DNA from: Piliocolobus tephrosceles
Taxonomy: Eukaryota; Chordata; Mammalia; Primates; Cercopithecidae
Assembly: GCF_002776525.5 (NCBI RefSeq)
Contig: NC_045449.1
Coordinates: forward strand, 6,256,102-6,320,101
DNA: 64,000 nucleotides
Reading direction: 5' to 3'
The translations under genes were made by a program, and so were the position numbers. This document shows positions 11,456-23,594 of this stretch, piece by piece; the first letter of the stretch is position 1, and every line of letters begins with the position of its first letter. A model generated the notes under the pieces. It was not told where the DNA came from and made no database searches. It was given only the letters and a program-made list of their open reading frames with translations.

Positions 11456-11600
11456 CAGCTTCTTCACTTACGAACCATGCACCCTTGGGCAAGTTATGCA
11501 ACCTGTATATGCCTCAGTCTTCCAATCTATAGAATGGGGATAGTACTGGTACTTGCCTCGGAGGGTTACTGTGGATATTAAATGATTAATATACGTAAAG
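11456..11600 (+). mobile_element. MIR, part 1 (split by Alu)
   Basis: MIR sense core: gccagcttcttcacttac, cttgggcaagtta, tgcctcagtcttcc, atagaatggggata. It continues beyond the Alu at about 11921. Confidence 0.85.
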
Positions 11601-11603
11601 CCT

Positions 11604-11920
11604 GCGGGGCACGGTGGTTCATGCCTGTAATCCCAACACTTTGGGAGACGGAGGTGGGCAGATCACCTAGAGGTCAGGGGTTTGAGACCAGCCTGGCAAC
11701 ATAGTGGAACCCTGTCTCTACTAAAATACAAAAATTAGCCAGGCGTGGTGGTGCATGTCTATAATCCCAAAGGTACTCGGGAGGCTGAGGCAGGAGAATC
11801 GCTTGAACTCAGGAGGTGGAGGTTGCAGTGAGCCGAAATCATGCCCCTGCACTCCAGCCTAGGTGACAGAATGAGACTCCGTTTCCAAAAAAGAAGACAA
11901 ATAAAACATATATATATATA
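11604..11920 (+). mobile_element. Alu, sense, inserted in MIR
   Basis: Head GGGGCACGGTGGTTCATGCC, full dimer, A-rich tail ending in a short (TA)n. The duplicated flank (tacgtaaagcct / tatgtaaagcct) shows target-site duplication within the MIR. Confidence 0.96.
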
Positions 11921-11990
11921 TGTAAAGCCTTCAGAACACAGTCAGGCACATAACAGGTGTTCAATAAGTGAGGATGATTCTGATTCTTGG
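11921..11990 (+). mobile_element. MIR, part 2
   Basis: 3' end of the split MIR: cagtcaggcacataacaggtgttcaataagtg. Confidence 0.8.
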
Positions 11991-12760
11991 TTTTTTACTT
12001 GTTCGCCTCTAACAATTGATTCAAGACCTTGTCCCTTTTGTCTTCGTCATGATCCCAGGTGGAGCCAGATAGAGAGAGTCAGTGGTTAATGCTAGATGCC
12101 AGCTCACAGCACTCCCCAGACCCAGGGGCCGTGACGAAACCTAGGCCCAAGAAGGGCCCAGATAGAGAACAGAGACCTGGAGGTCATCACAGAGCAGTCC
12201 CCACACACCACAACGGGATGGGCACAGACTGTATCCCAGGTGCAAGAGCAGCACGGATGTGGACGGGAACAGGAATGACCCAGGGTCCGATACGCAGGTC
12301 AGGGAGCGAAGGCCCGCACCATGTCTGAGCGCCAGCTAAGGCCCATCACACTTTGCTGCCCCTAAAGAAAGTCAACTTTGAGCACCCAGCAGAACTGGGG
12401 CCTAGCAGAGAAATGGAGACATGCATTCGAAAAAACACCGTCTATGGGCCGAGCCCCATACTAGGGGCCGTGGGAGGTGCAGACATGAGGAAGTCAGGGT
12501 GAGGAAGGAGCAAGAACGCCTCCGTGCAGGGCAGCGCATCGCTGACTGCAGTGACAGGCAAGGCCGGCGGAGACGGAGGGAGAGGAGAAGATTCATTCTG
12601 ACTGAGGACCCCAAGGAAGCCCGTGCCAGAGCAGAGATTTCAGTTTTGACAGTAGAGGAAAGGGCATGGCACTCCAAGCCAGCCAGCAAGATCACGTTTA
12701 TGGAATGCCAAGTTCAAGGCAAAGCGGGGGTGTGAGAGAGCATGGCCCTGGGAAGGAAGA
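11991..12760. other. Intronic DNA, no feature recognised
   Basis: Unique-looking, slightly GC-rich sequence. Open frames on both strands look like chance. Confidence 0.45.
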
Positions 12761-12850
12761 CCATTCACAGATAAGAAAACCAAGGCCTGAAGAGGTGAAG
12801 GGGCTTGCAGACTCTTCCAAATCCAAACCTCCTGCTTTTTCTATCACACT
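12761..12850 (-). mobile_element. MIR fragment
   Basis: cacagataagaaaaccaagg followed by a gaggtgaaggggcttgc-like segment. Weak and short. Confidence 0.5.
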
Positions 12851-13000
12851 CCACCTAAAAGCAGCTGCAGAATGAGGAAGGCCCCATGCAGAAAGGAAAT
12901 GCAGGGTCCCTTTTTCAAACAGAAAAAAAAAATGTTGCTAAAGGTACTAAAATATAACATTTTTCCTTTTCCCTGAGGATGCTCTAAAACCTGTTATGGT

Positions 13001-13400
13001 NNNNNNNNNNNNNNNNNNNNNNNNNNNNNNNNNNNNNNNNNNNNNNNNNNNNNNNNNNNNNNNNNNNNNNNNNNNNNNNNNNNNNNNNNNNNNNNNNNNN
13101 NNNNNNNNNNNNNNNNNNNNNNNNNNNNNNNNNNNNNNNNNNNNNNNNNNNNNNNNNNNNNNNNNNNNNNNNNNNNNNNNNNNNNNNNNNNNNNNNNNNN
13201 NNNNNNNNNNNNNNNNNNNNNNNNNNNNNNNNNNNNNNNNNNNNNNNNNNNNNNNNNNNNNNNNNNNNNNNNNNNNNNNNNNNNNNNNNNNNNNNNNNNN
13301 NNNNNNNNNNNNNNNNNNNNNNNNNNNNNNNNNNNNNNNNNNNNNNNNNNNNNNNNNNNNNNNNNNNNNNNNNNNNNNNNNNNNNNNNNNNNNNNNNNNN
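13001..13400. other. Assembly gap (400 N)
   Basis: Exactly 400 unknown bases in intron 3. The round size suggests a placeholder or estimated gap. Confidence 0.99.
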
Positions 13401-13692
13401 GCTACTCAGGAGGCTGACGCAGTCTCGCTCTGTCACCAGGCTGGAGCGCAGTGGCGCCATCTTAGCTCACTGCAACCTCCGCCTCCTGGGTTCAAGCGAT
13501 TCTCCTGCCTCAGCCTCCTGAGTAGCTGGGACAACAGGCACCCACCACCACGCCCAGCTAATTTTTGTATTTTTACTAGAGATGGGGTTTCACCACATTG
13601 GCCAAGATGGTCTCAGTCTCTTGACCTGGTGATCCGCCCACTCCGGTCTCCCAAAGGGCTGGGATTACAGGCGTGAGCCACGGTGCCCAGCC
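13401..13692 (-). mobile_element. Alu, antisense, chimeric at the gap edge
   Basis: From 13419 a normal antisense Alu runs to cccagcc. The first ~16 bases (gctactcaggaggctga) are Alu in the opposite orientation, so two opposite Alu pieces are fused at the gap edge. Confidence 0.92.
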
Positions 13693-14325
13693 GGTGTTTT
13701 CTATTTGCTACTGTATTTCCTCAGGCCCAGGGATACTTGAGTGGTGAGTGCAGGCCCTCCCAGGCCCCAGGGCCCCTGCTCCTTAGCTTGGCATACACAC
13801 ACAGGCCCCATCAGCACCCAGGATCCCCCTCCTGCCAGCCACTGGGCCAACAAACCATGCTGTGAGTGACAGTTGGAAAGCTGAGCCAAGCATGTGCCCC
13901 TCCCACAGGCCTGCTGGCCCCATCCAGGGTAGACAAGAGTCTTGCAACCTCCACGCTGAAATGCACTAGGTGAGTGAGAGGTTTATTCCCCTCTGAATCA
14001 CCCTTGGAATGCTCTATGGCACTGCCAGCCCAGGGTGGGGATAGCTGCCTCGCCCCAAGACATGGTGGAGTATGAGCACCTAACCTTAGCCCTGCCTACA
14101 CCCTGGCTCTGGCATGCAGGGAGGCCAGCGGCTGTTCATGGGCAGGGGTAGGGAGAAGAAAGCTGGGTGGGGATGGGGCTGAGAAGCCAGAGGTCAGGAG
14201 AGTAGGAGGCCAAGATCCCAGCAGGCTTCAAGACAGCAGGAGGCAGAACCATGTGAGAACTGCCCACCAAGTGCCCCCGCACGTATGCACTGTCCCATCA
14301 GACGTCACTTACAAAACACAAACTT
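13693..14325. other. Intronic DNA, no feature recognised
   Basis: GC-moderate unique sequence between two Alus. Confidence 0.45.
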
Positions 14326-14620
14326 GGCCGGGCACGGTGGTTCACGACTGTAATCCTAGCACTTTGGGAGGCCAAGGTGGGTGGATCACCTGAGGTCAGG
14401 AGTTCGATACCAGCCTAGCCAACATGGTGAAACCCCGTCTCTACTAAAAATACAAAAATTAGCTGAGTGTGGTGGCGCACGCCTGTAATCTCAGCTACTT
14501 GGGAGGCTGAGGCAGGAGAATCACTTGAACCCAGGAGGCAGAGGTAGCAGTGAGCCGAGATAGTGCCACTGCACTCCAGCCTGGGCAACAGAGCGAGTCC
14601 GTTTCAAACAAACAAACAAA
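14326..14620 (+). mobile_element. Alu (S type), sense
   Basis: Head ggccgggcacggtgg, full dimer, tail (AAAC)n. Target-site copies (acacaaactt / aacaaacttg). Confidence 0.96.
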
Positions 14621-14929
14621 CTTGAAGATAACACTATTCAGACTTCAGAACAGCAAACCCAATATCTGCAGCCCTCTGGAGCGCCGGCCCTGAGCCCTGA
14701 CTATAACACAGACGCTTCTGGCATTTCTCGGGCATCTACTATGTGTCAGGCCCTGGAGGAGGGGAAGACTCCAGCGCAGGGAGGGACCAGGTCTGAGTCA
14801 TCACCTCCACACTCTCACGCCAGACCCGGAGTTGGTACTCATAGAGACAGTTTATGAGTTCTCCAGACCATCCAGTACTTTCATTACCAGGTTGGAAATA
14901 TGACTTAGCCTGGGCAAGATGTCCAGAGG

Positions 14930-15030
14930 TGGGGAGGTGGGCAAGCTGGGGAGGTGGGCAAGGATGAGAGTTGGGGTTGCTGGGGATGCGGAGGATGCAG
15001 CTGGGGTTGCTGGGAATGCAGAGTTCAGAG
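14930..15030. repeat. Short tandem duplications (17 bp and ~30 bp)
   Basis: GGGGAGGTGGGCAAG occurs twice in 14932-14964. A ~30-bp unit starting TGGGGTTGCTGGG occurs at 14972 and 15002. Confidence 0.8.
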
Positions 15031-15605
15031 GCCGGAAGAAGCTCGAGGACCCAGGTGAGAAGAGGCCATGAGGTGAGTGTCCTCGAAACGCCAGTGCACA
15101 GGCTTCACGTGGGTAAGAAGAGGGAAAATGTCAGAAAGGAGGTCGGGGCCAAGCTCTGGGTCTCCTCAAAGCCCGCCGTGAAGGCTGCACCTGGGCACGC
15201 AGGTGCTTTCTGGCTTGCCTAGTGCTTTCCCGCACACAAAATCGTTGGATTCCACGCCTCTGCAATAAGGCTGCTGAGCCTCAGCAAGATAAAATCACTT
15301 CCCCAATGTTGGGATCTGGTCCCTTGGACACCCCAATACTGGCAAGGGCTCTTTCCACAATTTCACCGTGCCCTCTATTGGTGAGGGGCTTCCTAGACCA
15401 GGGGCGTCCCCGGGCGGCTCAGGCAGCCTGGGTAGTGCTTCCTGGAGGTGGAAGGCATGAGACAGGGGAAGGCTGCCACAGTCAGGGGCTGAGGGGTGGG
15501 GAGGTGGGGAGCAGAGAAGGGGACATTTAAAAGGGGTGCAGAGAGGATGCGTCCGGAGGCTTGGGGACTGGCTGGTGTTTGCTTTCCGCTTCATCTCTCC
15601 TGCAG
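15031..15605. other. Intronic DNA, no feature recognised
   Basis: Unique-looking intron 3 sequence. It includes a TATA-like catttaaaagg at 15524 on the plus strand, not supported as a promoter. Confidence 0.4.
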
Positions 15606-15689
15606 CGCAGCCTGAGCCAGGCATCCCAGGGTTCCCAGGACTGGTGAAGACACCGACGGGGTCAGGAACAAGCCTGCTGTTTGACGAGG
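15606..15689 (+). other. Exon-like segment, antisense to PITPNM3
   Basis: On the plus strand, CTTCATCTCTCCTGCAG is a strong acceptor and GAG/GTAGGT a strong donor, bounding 84 bases open in one frame. No protein family recognised. It could be a chance pair or an antisense non-coding exon. Confidence 0.2.
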
Positions 15690-16600
15690 TAGGTGTGGGG
15701 CCCGGACAGCAGGAAGCCGGCCTTGCCTACCCAGTCCAAGCCGGCTCCATCTTCCCTGGAAACCGCCCACAAGGGAGGAGCCGGCTTGAACCTGGCTTCC
15801 TGATTTAGCAGGCTCCCAGGACGAGGGTGATTAACCAACTGTGCAGCTGGCTCAGCTGCCGCCTAAATGAGACCCCACTTAGCCTGGAGCTTTGCAGGGC
15901 TCATGGGCCCGACAGCTTTGCCTCTGCTGGAGCTTGTTTCCAGCGGAGGAGCTGCCAGAAACTCCCGCAGACAAGGATGGGCTACGTGGAGAGGGCTAAG
16001 GACCGGGAAGGCTGGGGTTTTGTCATGCACCCCAAGCTCTGGGCCCCAGGAATCTTGCCTGTCCTGAACTCACACAGCCCTGGAAGGCTGAGCCACATCA
16101 TCTCTTCTGAGAAGATACTCCCAAGTCCCACGAATGGTTTCCTGAGTACTTTTTTATCTCTTCTTCCAATCCCCTTCCGACAAATCGTGAGTTCCCCAAG
16201 AGCAAGAGAAGCAAAATGTGTGGCCAAGAACAGAAGCCCTTTCGGTAAACTTCTGAAACAGGAGAGCCTTCCTGTGTCAAACCGGAGAGTTGGTGGCTGC
16301 GGGGAGAGTAGTTCAGACAGATGGGGACTTGGAGAATAAAGAACTGGGAATTCTCCTTCTGATAAACCAGAAAGTGTCAGGGACAGCCCCTGTGGAGCAG
16401 AGGCAGGAGCCGCTAAAGCCGCAATTGGCCCTGGGCTCTCCCCTTACTCAGCACTGGGAGCCCTGGCCAGGCTCCGGGCCAGACTGGCGACTTTGCTCAT
16501 GGAGGCTGGCTGAGGAGGGAAGACCTGCACGCTCCTCCCTGCTCAGGCCACTCTCAGCATGGAGCCTCCCCTGAGCTGCAGGTTGAGACTCACGCTCATT
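15690..16600. other. Intronic DNA, no feature recognised
   Basis: Unique-looking sequence. A 170-residue plus-strand open frame (15827-16339) has no resemblance that I recognise. Confidence 0.4.
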
Positions 16601-16604
16601 ACCC

Positions 16605-17520
16605 CTCACCTGGCCCAGCATAAGCCCTTACACTTATTCCCTGGCCCCTCCTGTTCTCCTCCACATTGGCTTCTGGAATAACCTTTCTCAAAAGTGGCTC
16701 TTCGCTCCCCCTGCTTAAACCATTCAGTTGATCCACAGGGACACTCCCGAGAAGGCCCCCAACTCCTCAGCCTGGCATTCGAGGTCTTCATCTCCAGCTT
16801 TTCCACCCCTGCCTCTTCTCCAAGACCTCCCACCCCTTTTAACCACCCCCTCGCTCTACAGCTCACCCCCAGCCCAATGCTTCGCGCCCAACCTCAGTCA
16901 GGACAAACCCCCCTAAATCTCCCTGCTTCCCACACCTTTTATTCTACGTCTTTTCCATGTCTTTTATTTCATCAATATGTTATGTTGCATTGATTGATTT
17001 TCACATAATAACTTTGCATACCTGGGCTAAATTCCACTTAGTCCTTGACAGATCTTGTCATTTCACTGTTCTTTTATGCTTGGGGTTTTTATATCTCTTC
17101 CAGGACAATTTATACTAACAATCTATGAGCTGTCATTTAAGGAATGACAACCTCATAGCTTGTCCAACCTCAGTCAGGACAAATTCTCCAACTCTCCCTG
17201 CTTCCCTCACCTCCTCTGCACCTTTGTCCCTGCAGCTCCCTCTGCCCTCATTGGTCTGTCCCAACCCCAGCAAAGCCTCCTTAGTTCCTCATGCAGCAGC
17301 TCCAGCGCTACCTCCTCTTTGAGCCCTCTGTGCCTTGTTCCCCATCTTGTTAGAGCAATTAGCTCACTGGACTGTCACTGACCCACCCCCATCTGGGAGC
17401 CGGTCAATTCTGAGTCTACTTCTGAGTCATCTGTGTGTCCCCTGCGGTGACCAGCACAGGATCTGACACAGAGTAAGTGTCCATTCCTGTGCAATGCATG
17501 CATAAGTGAGGGAAGGAACG
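16605..17520 (+). mobile_element. L2 fragments
   Basis: L2-type sentence order: 'cctgcttaaaccattcagt', 'ctcctcagcctggcattcgagg', later 'ttggtctgt' and 'gaccagcacaggatctgacacagagtaagtgt'. A ~50-bp segment is repeated at 16887 and 17160. Confidence 0.5.
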
Positions 17521-18569
17521 TATGAGTGCACAATGAGCCCCTCACTGCTTGGGGCTCAGACAGGGAGGAAAGGGACACACCCAGAAAAGCACAGCTGTCA
17601 GCAGAATGGTCCGTGCTACAGACAAGAGATCAACTCAGCTGTGCTGGGCATGAGGACAGTGGTCTGGGAGAGGCTGGAGTATCAAGGAGGCTTCCCAGAG
17701 GCAGTGCCTGGGATTGTGGGAGCTAGAGATGAAGTCAGGGGAACAGCTGGGGCAAAGGCAGGAAGCTGAGGAGCTCCACGTGAGTTCAGGGATCTCTCTG
17801 CAAGCAACCCCCTGGCCATTTGACTAGGATACAGTAGGGGGTAGAAGAGGAGGGGAGGGATGGCCAGGAAGCCATGCATATCAGAATCAGAGATAACCTT
17901 GGAATTATTGGGTTCAGCAACAATTTGACAGCCCCTTTATGTCTCTCATGGTAGCTCTTCCAGGGCTGTTTGATTCCTGTAGTGATAGGAAACTTACCAA
18001 CTCTGGAAATTTGTGATTGTTAGAAGGAAGGCTGGAACCACATTGTGGATGGCCTTCTGTGCCAGGCTGGGGGATCTATACTTCATACTGCAGGCAACAA
18101 AGACCTACTTGCCAATTTCGTGGCAGAATGATAGGACTGGATTTCTATTTTAGAAGCATCGTGGTAGGATTGGATAAAGATGGTAAACTGACTACATGAT
18201 CTAGTCTTTTTCTCCTCCTCCAGATCCCTAGAAAATGACATCAAGCATTTTTATGTGAATTAATCCTTAGTAGCACTGTAAAATAAGAAGTGTCCTTAGC
18301 AGACCAGAAACTGTGTGGCATCCGCAAAAGTTAAAAGGCAGAGAGATCTAAGGAAGGATGCAGGACTGGTTATATAATTTTCAGGGTCCAGTATAAAATG
18401 AAAATGTGGGTCCCTTTGTTCAACCTAATTAAAAATTTCAAGATGGCAACAGTAGAGTAGAAAATCAAGTGTGTGGGGCCCTGTGTGACTACAAAGAACA
18501 AATGCCCATAAGGCTGGCCCAGGAGAAAGAAAACCCATAACCTCAAGCCTGCAAAGAAAGGTCTATGGC
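17521..18569. other. Intronic DNA, possible old unnamed repeat at 18010-18200
   Basis: 18010-18200 (ggatggccttctgtgccaggc... ttttagaagcat) resembles a common old interspersed repeat that I cannot name. The rest is unrecognised. Confidence 0.35.
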
Positions 18570-18821
18570 TTGGCGGGGTGTGGTGGTTCACATCTGTAAT
18601 CCCAGCACTTAGGCAGGCCAAGGTGGGTGGATCATGAGGTCAGGAGTTTGAGACCAGCCTGGCCAACCTAGTGAAACACTGTCTCTAATAAAAACGTAAG
18701 AAAAATTAGCCGTGGGAGGCAGGAGAATCACTTGAACCCAGGAGGCGGAGGTTGCAAGAAATTATCACACCACTGCACTCCAGCCTGGGCGACAGAGCGA
18801 GACTCCATCTCAAAAAAGAAA
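18570..18821 (+). mobile_element. Alu, sense, internally deleted
   Basis: Perfect-looking target-site pair (gaaaggtctatggc / gaaagatctatggc). About 40 bases of the linker and right-arm start are missing after aaaaattagcc. Confidence 0.95.
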
Positions 18822-19330
18822 GATCTATGGCCAGTGATGGAGGCAGCACAGAAGGAGCAGCAGGCTCATGGGTGAAATACACAGAAGCAAAGAAACCTCT
18901 TGTGATTGATCATCTGGGCTTCCATAGTAGAGGAGCCAGGTGTCTTTGTCCTCCCCCAACCCCTGCTTATGCCAAGCAAAGCATCTGTCCCCACGTGTGA
19001 GAAAGGATGAGTGTTTGAAGGACAGGACACCATGGAAAGCTGAAAATACCCAAGAGGAATAAAGCAGAAGCAACTGGTTCAACTCACACCAGCGACATTT
19101 TCTACCTTCCCCAATAATTCGACGACAGCAGGTTTCATTAAACACACATATTCCTGTCACTCAGAGATGGGCTGACAGGGAACTGCAAACACAAATTGGC
19201 ATATGCACAAATATTACTAAATACTAGATAAAAACTAACAACGTGGAAGGAAGATATCCAACTCAGTGACTGAAAGGAAGAGGGAATTGGACCTGTGGAG
19301 TCCTTAAACCCACTTAGTGTCACGGTCATT
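18822..19330. other. Intronic DNA, no feature recognised
   Basis: AT-moderate unique sequence. Confidence 0.4.
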
Positions 19331-19519
19331 AGTGGCTCTCAAATTTTAGTATGCATCAGAATCACAGGACTAGTAAAAATGTGGATTCTGAGCCCTGCTC
19401 CTAGAATTTGGCTGATTCAGTAGGTCTAGGGGTCTAGAAATGTGGCTCCCAAAGTCACATTTCTAACCAGTTGCCAAGAGATGTTAATGCTGTTGGTCCA
19501 AGGGCCACTCTTTGAGAAG
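19331..19519 (+). mobile_element. MER5A (hAT-Charlie DNA transposon), near full length
   Basis: Ends tagtggctctcaaatttta... and ...ctctttgagaagca are the short terminal inverted repeats. The middle has gcatcagaatcac, 'gctgattcagtaggtct' and 'acatttctaac'. Non-autonomous, no coding. Confidence 0.85.
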
Positions 19520-19799
19520 CATGTATCTAGATACAAGGTCATAAACCAGAGTCAGGGGGTGAATGGTAGGAAAAAATAGCTCTCTGGAAAGCTAGAGGCA
19601 GAGAAATTTATCAGGGATACCCAGGCAGTGACTGCTTCCTTCCTGTCAACAAGAACGTGGCCTTGCTGACACTAAGTTTGTCTTAAGAACAAGAAGAACC
19701 TAGATTGTAAATCATTCCTTAAATAACAGCTCATAGATTGTTAGTATACATTATCCTGGAAGAGATATATAAACCCCAAGTGTAAAAGAATAGTGAGAT

Positions 19800-22005
19800 A
19801 ACAAGATTTCTCAAGGACTGAGTGGAATTTATCACAGGAATGCAAAGTTATTCAGGATGTGAAAATCAATCAATGTAACATACCATGTTGATAGACTAAA
19901 GGACAAAAACCACATAAGCATCTCAATACATGTCTGCAAAAAAAAAAAAAAAAAAAAAAAAAATCCAGCAAAATCCAACACCTTTTCATGGTAAAAAATA
20001 CATTCAACAAACTAGAAATAGGAGGGAACTTCATCAACTAGATGAAGGACAACAACAAAAGATTCATAGTTAACATCATATTTAATGGTAAAAGACTGAA
20101 AACCTTCCCCCTAAGATCAGGAATAAAACAAGATGTCTGCTGTCATTACTTCTATTCAATATTATGTTGGAGACTCTAGTTAGGGAAATTAGATAAGAAA
20201 AGGAAATAAAAGCTATCCAGATTGGAAAGGGAAAAGTTCAACTACCTATTCAAAGATGATGTAATCCTATGCATAGAAAATACTAAAGAATCCCCCCAAA
20301 AATAAAACTAATAAATGAGTTCAGCAAGGTTGCAAGATAGAGGATCAATATACAAAACTCAATTATATTTCCATACACTTGCAATAAACAGTCTGAAAAT
20401 GAAATTAAGAAAACAATTCCAGTTACATTAGCATCGAAAAGACTAAAATACTTAGGAATAAATTTAACAAAACAAGTGCAAGACTTGTACACTGAAAACT
20501 TTAAAACATCATTGAAAGAAATTAAAGAAGACTTACGTAAATGTAAAGACTTCTCACGTTCATGGATTGGAACTGATATTGTTAAGATGACAATACTCCT
20601 CAAATTGATCTACAGAGTCAACACAAGCCCTATCAAAATCCCCACTGGCATTTTTGCAGAAATTGACCTAAAATTCATATGGAAGTGCAAGAAACATAGA
20701 ATAGCTAAACAATCTTGCAAAAGAAGAACAAAGCTAGTGGACCCCCACTTCCTGATTTCAAACTTACTGCAGGTGTACAGTAATCAAGACTGTGTGGCAT
20801 ACTAACATATACACATGAGTGGAATAGCACTAGGAGTCCAGAAATAAACCCATATGTCTATGATCAATTAACTTTTGACAAATCTGCCTAAACAAGTCAA
20901 TGGATGAGAGATAGTCTTTTCAATAAATGGTGCTGGGAAAACTAGTTAATCACACTCAAAAGAACTCCTACCTCACACCATACACAAAAATTAATCCAAA
21001 GTGAATCAAAGACCTAAATGTAAGAGTTAAAACTATAAAACTTTACAAAGAAAACATGGGGGTAAATCTTCATGACCTTGGATTGGGCAATGGTTTCTTA
21101 GATATGGCACCAAAAGCCCAGACAAAAAAAGAAAAAATAGATAAACTGAACTTCATCAAAATTTTAAGATTTTATACTCCAAAAGACATTATCAAAAAAA
21201 AAAAGTATAAAGATAACCCACAAAATGGGAGAAAGCATATCTGAAAAGGGTCTGGTGTCCAGAATTCATTAAAGAACTCTTACAACTCAACAATAAAAAG
21301 ACAAATAACCCAAATTTTAAACTGGCAAAAGATTTCGCTAGACATTTCCCCAAAGGAGATAAACAAATGATGATTAAGCACATGAAAAGATACTCAACAT
21401 CATTAGTCATTAGAGAAATGAAGATCAAAACCACAATGAGACATCACTTCACACCTACTAGGATGGCCATATCCAAAAAGGCAGCCAGTATCAAGTGTTG
21501 GCAAGGATGCAGAGAAATTGAAACCTTTTTACATTACTGGTGGAAATGTAAAGTGGGGGCAGCTACTTTGGAAACGAATTTGGCAGTTCTTCAAAAAGTT
21601 AAACAGAATTACCATATGATATGGCAATTCCACTCCTATGTATATCAGCAAGATAATCGAAAACATATCCACACAAAAACTTGCATATGAATACTTATAG
21701 CAGCATTATTCATAATAGCCAAAAAGTAGAAACAACTCACATGTCCATCAACTGGGATAAATGAGACATGGCATATCCATACAATGGAGTAATACTCAGC
21801 CATAAAATGAAATGAAGCACTGACTCATGATGCTACAACATGGATGAATCTCAAAAACATTACGCTAAGGGAAAGTAGTCACACACAAAACGCTACATAT
21901 TGTTTGATTCCATTTATATGAAATACCAAGGGCTGGGGGAAGGGAAATGGGGAATGACTGCTAATGGGTATGGGGTTTCTTTTTTCAGAAATGAAAATGT
22001 TCTTG
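19800..22005 (+). mobile_element. L1 (old L1M type) ORF2 3' half and 3'UTR, dead
   Basis: Follows L1 ORF2 from the middle of the reverse transcriptase to the 3'UTR: 'atttatcacaggaatgcaa', 'caatattatgttggagact', 'aatattgttaagatgacaatact', 'gcagcattattcataatagcc'. The catalytic-site region reads FKDD (near 20255) instead of FADD. A 26-base A run interrupts it at 19938. Frameshifts and stops are many. It ends at the following Alu without its own A tail. Confidence 0.9.
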
Positions 22006-22311
22006 GGCCGGGCACGGTGTCTCATGCCTGTAATCCCAGCATTTTGTGAGACCGAGGTGGGCAGATCACTTGAGGTCAGGAGTTCAAGACTAGCCTGGCC
22101 AACATTGTGAAACCCCATCTCTACTAAAAACACAAAAAGTAGCCAGGCATGGTGGTGGGCACCTGTAATCCCAGCTATTCGGGAGGCTGAGGTAGGAGAA
22201 TTGCTTGAACCGAGGAGGCAGAGGTTGCAGTGAGCCAAGATCACACCACTGCACTCCAACCTGGGTGACAGAGCAAGACTCTGTCTCCAAAAAAAAAAGA
22301 AAGAAAGAAAA
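22006..22311 (+). mobile_element. Alu, sense, truncating the L1 3'UTR
   Basis: Head ggccgggcacggtgtctcat, full dimer, tail with (GAAA)n. Sequence after it does not resume the L1 3'UTR. Confidence 0.95.
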
Positions 22312-22980
22312 GATTTCTAAATGATGTGATGCTCTAACTAGGAAAAACCCAAGAGAATCAACTGACAAACTATTAAAACCAACAAGAAATGTCAGCGAAC
22401 TAGCAATATTTCAAATACATAGCAGACTAGTAATTTACATTCAGAATATATATGAAGATCTCCTAAAATCCAATAAAAAGGATAAACAATCCAATAGCAT
22501 ATGGGCAAAAATGGTGTTTAAGAAATTCAGAGAAAAGAAAATAGGATCGGTCAACACATTTATGAAAAGATGTTCAATCTCACTGGAAACCGGGTAAAGA
22601 CAAAGCAAGGCAAGAAAACATTTTCACCCAGCTGTTAGATAAATTGTTGAAGTTTAATAATATCAAATCTGGTAACACATTGTGGGGAAATGGCTAACTT
22701 AATCCATGGTTGGTGTGCAAATATACCTTTGCACCCTTTTTTGGAAAACCGTTTGACAGTACCTATTGCAATTTTGAACGCTTATACTTTAAACCCATAA
22801 AGCATTCTTACAATAATGAAACATTCCAATGCCTATCACTGCAGAATGGTTAAATAAATTATGGTACAACTATGATAGAGAATACTATAGTATAGGTAAA
22901 GATAATGAAGTGAATCTATATATACTCATATGAAAAGCTCTCCAAGATCTTCTGTTAAACGTGAGGGAAGAGGTAAGTTG
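22312..22980 (+). mobile_element. Old L1/HAL1-like fragment
   Basis: Diverged text of L1 ORF2-end type ('ctggtaacacattgtgggga', 'ggttaaataaattatggtacaac'). Weak, AT-rich. Confidence 0.45.
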
Positions 22981-23149
22981 CAGCACTAATGTCTAATACC
23001 ATCAACCTCTAGAGAGATACCCTCCACATTGACCAACTCTGCAAGGAGGTCTGTAATTGAAGGAATAACTAAAGGAGAGACTTTGGTTTTATTTGTTGCG
23101 TTTGATTTTTTCCAGTAAGGATACATTTAGGAAATCAGATGGATATTTA

Positions 23150-23594
23150 TCATGTTTGTAGAAGCATTATTCATGGTAGCTAAAACGTGGAAGCAACCTA
23201 AATGTCCATCATCAGATGAACAGATAAACAAAATGTGGTATATCCATACAAGGAAAAGTTACTCAGCCCCAAAATGGAATAAAGTACTGATTCATGTTGC
23301 AACATGAATGAACCTTGACAGCACTATGCTAAGTGAAATAGGCCAGACACAAAAGGACAAATACTGAATGATCCCACATATGTAGGGTACCTAGAGAAGT
23401 CAAATTCATGGAGACAGAAAGTCGAATGGTATTTACCAAGGGCTGGGGAAAGAATGGGGAGTTGGTCTTTGACGGGCACAGAGTTTCAGTTGCGGAGGAT
23501 GACCAAGTTCTGGAGATGGTTGGTGGTGATGGTTGCAGGGCAATGTGAATGGTCTTAATGCCACTGACCTGTACACTTAAGAATTGCTAAAATG
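23150..23594 (+). mobile_element. L1 3' end, part 1 (split by Alu)
   Basis: 'gcattattcatggtagctaaaa', 'aacatgaatgaaccttgac', 'actgacctgtacacttaag' are L1MA/L1MB 3'UTR-type sequence. It resumes after the Alu. Confidence 0.85.

Noticed and set aside
20476..20805. 109-codon frame resembling reverse-transcriptase C-terminal sequence
   Set aside because: Not a gene: part of the decayed L1 ORF2, with stops and frameshifts on both sides.
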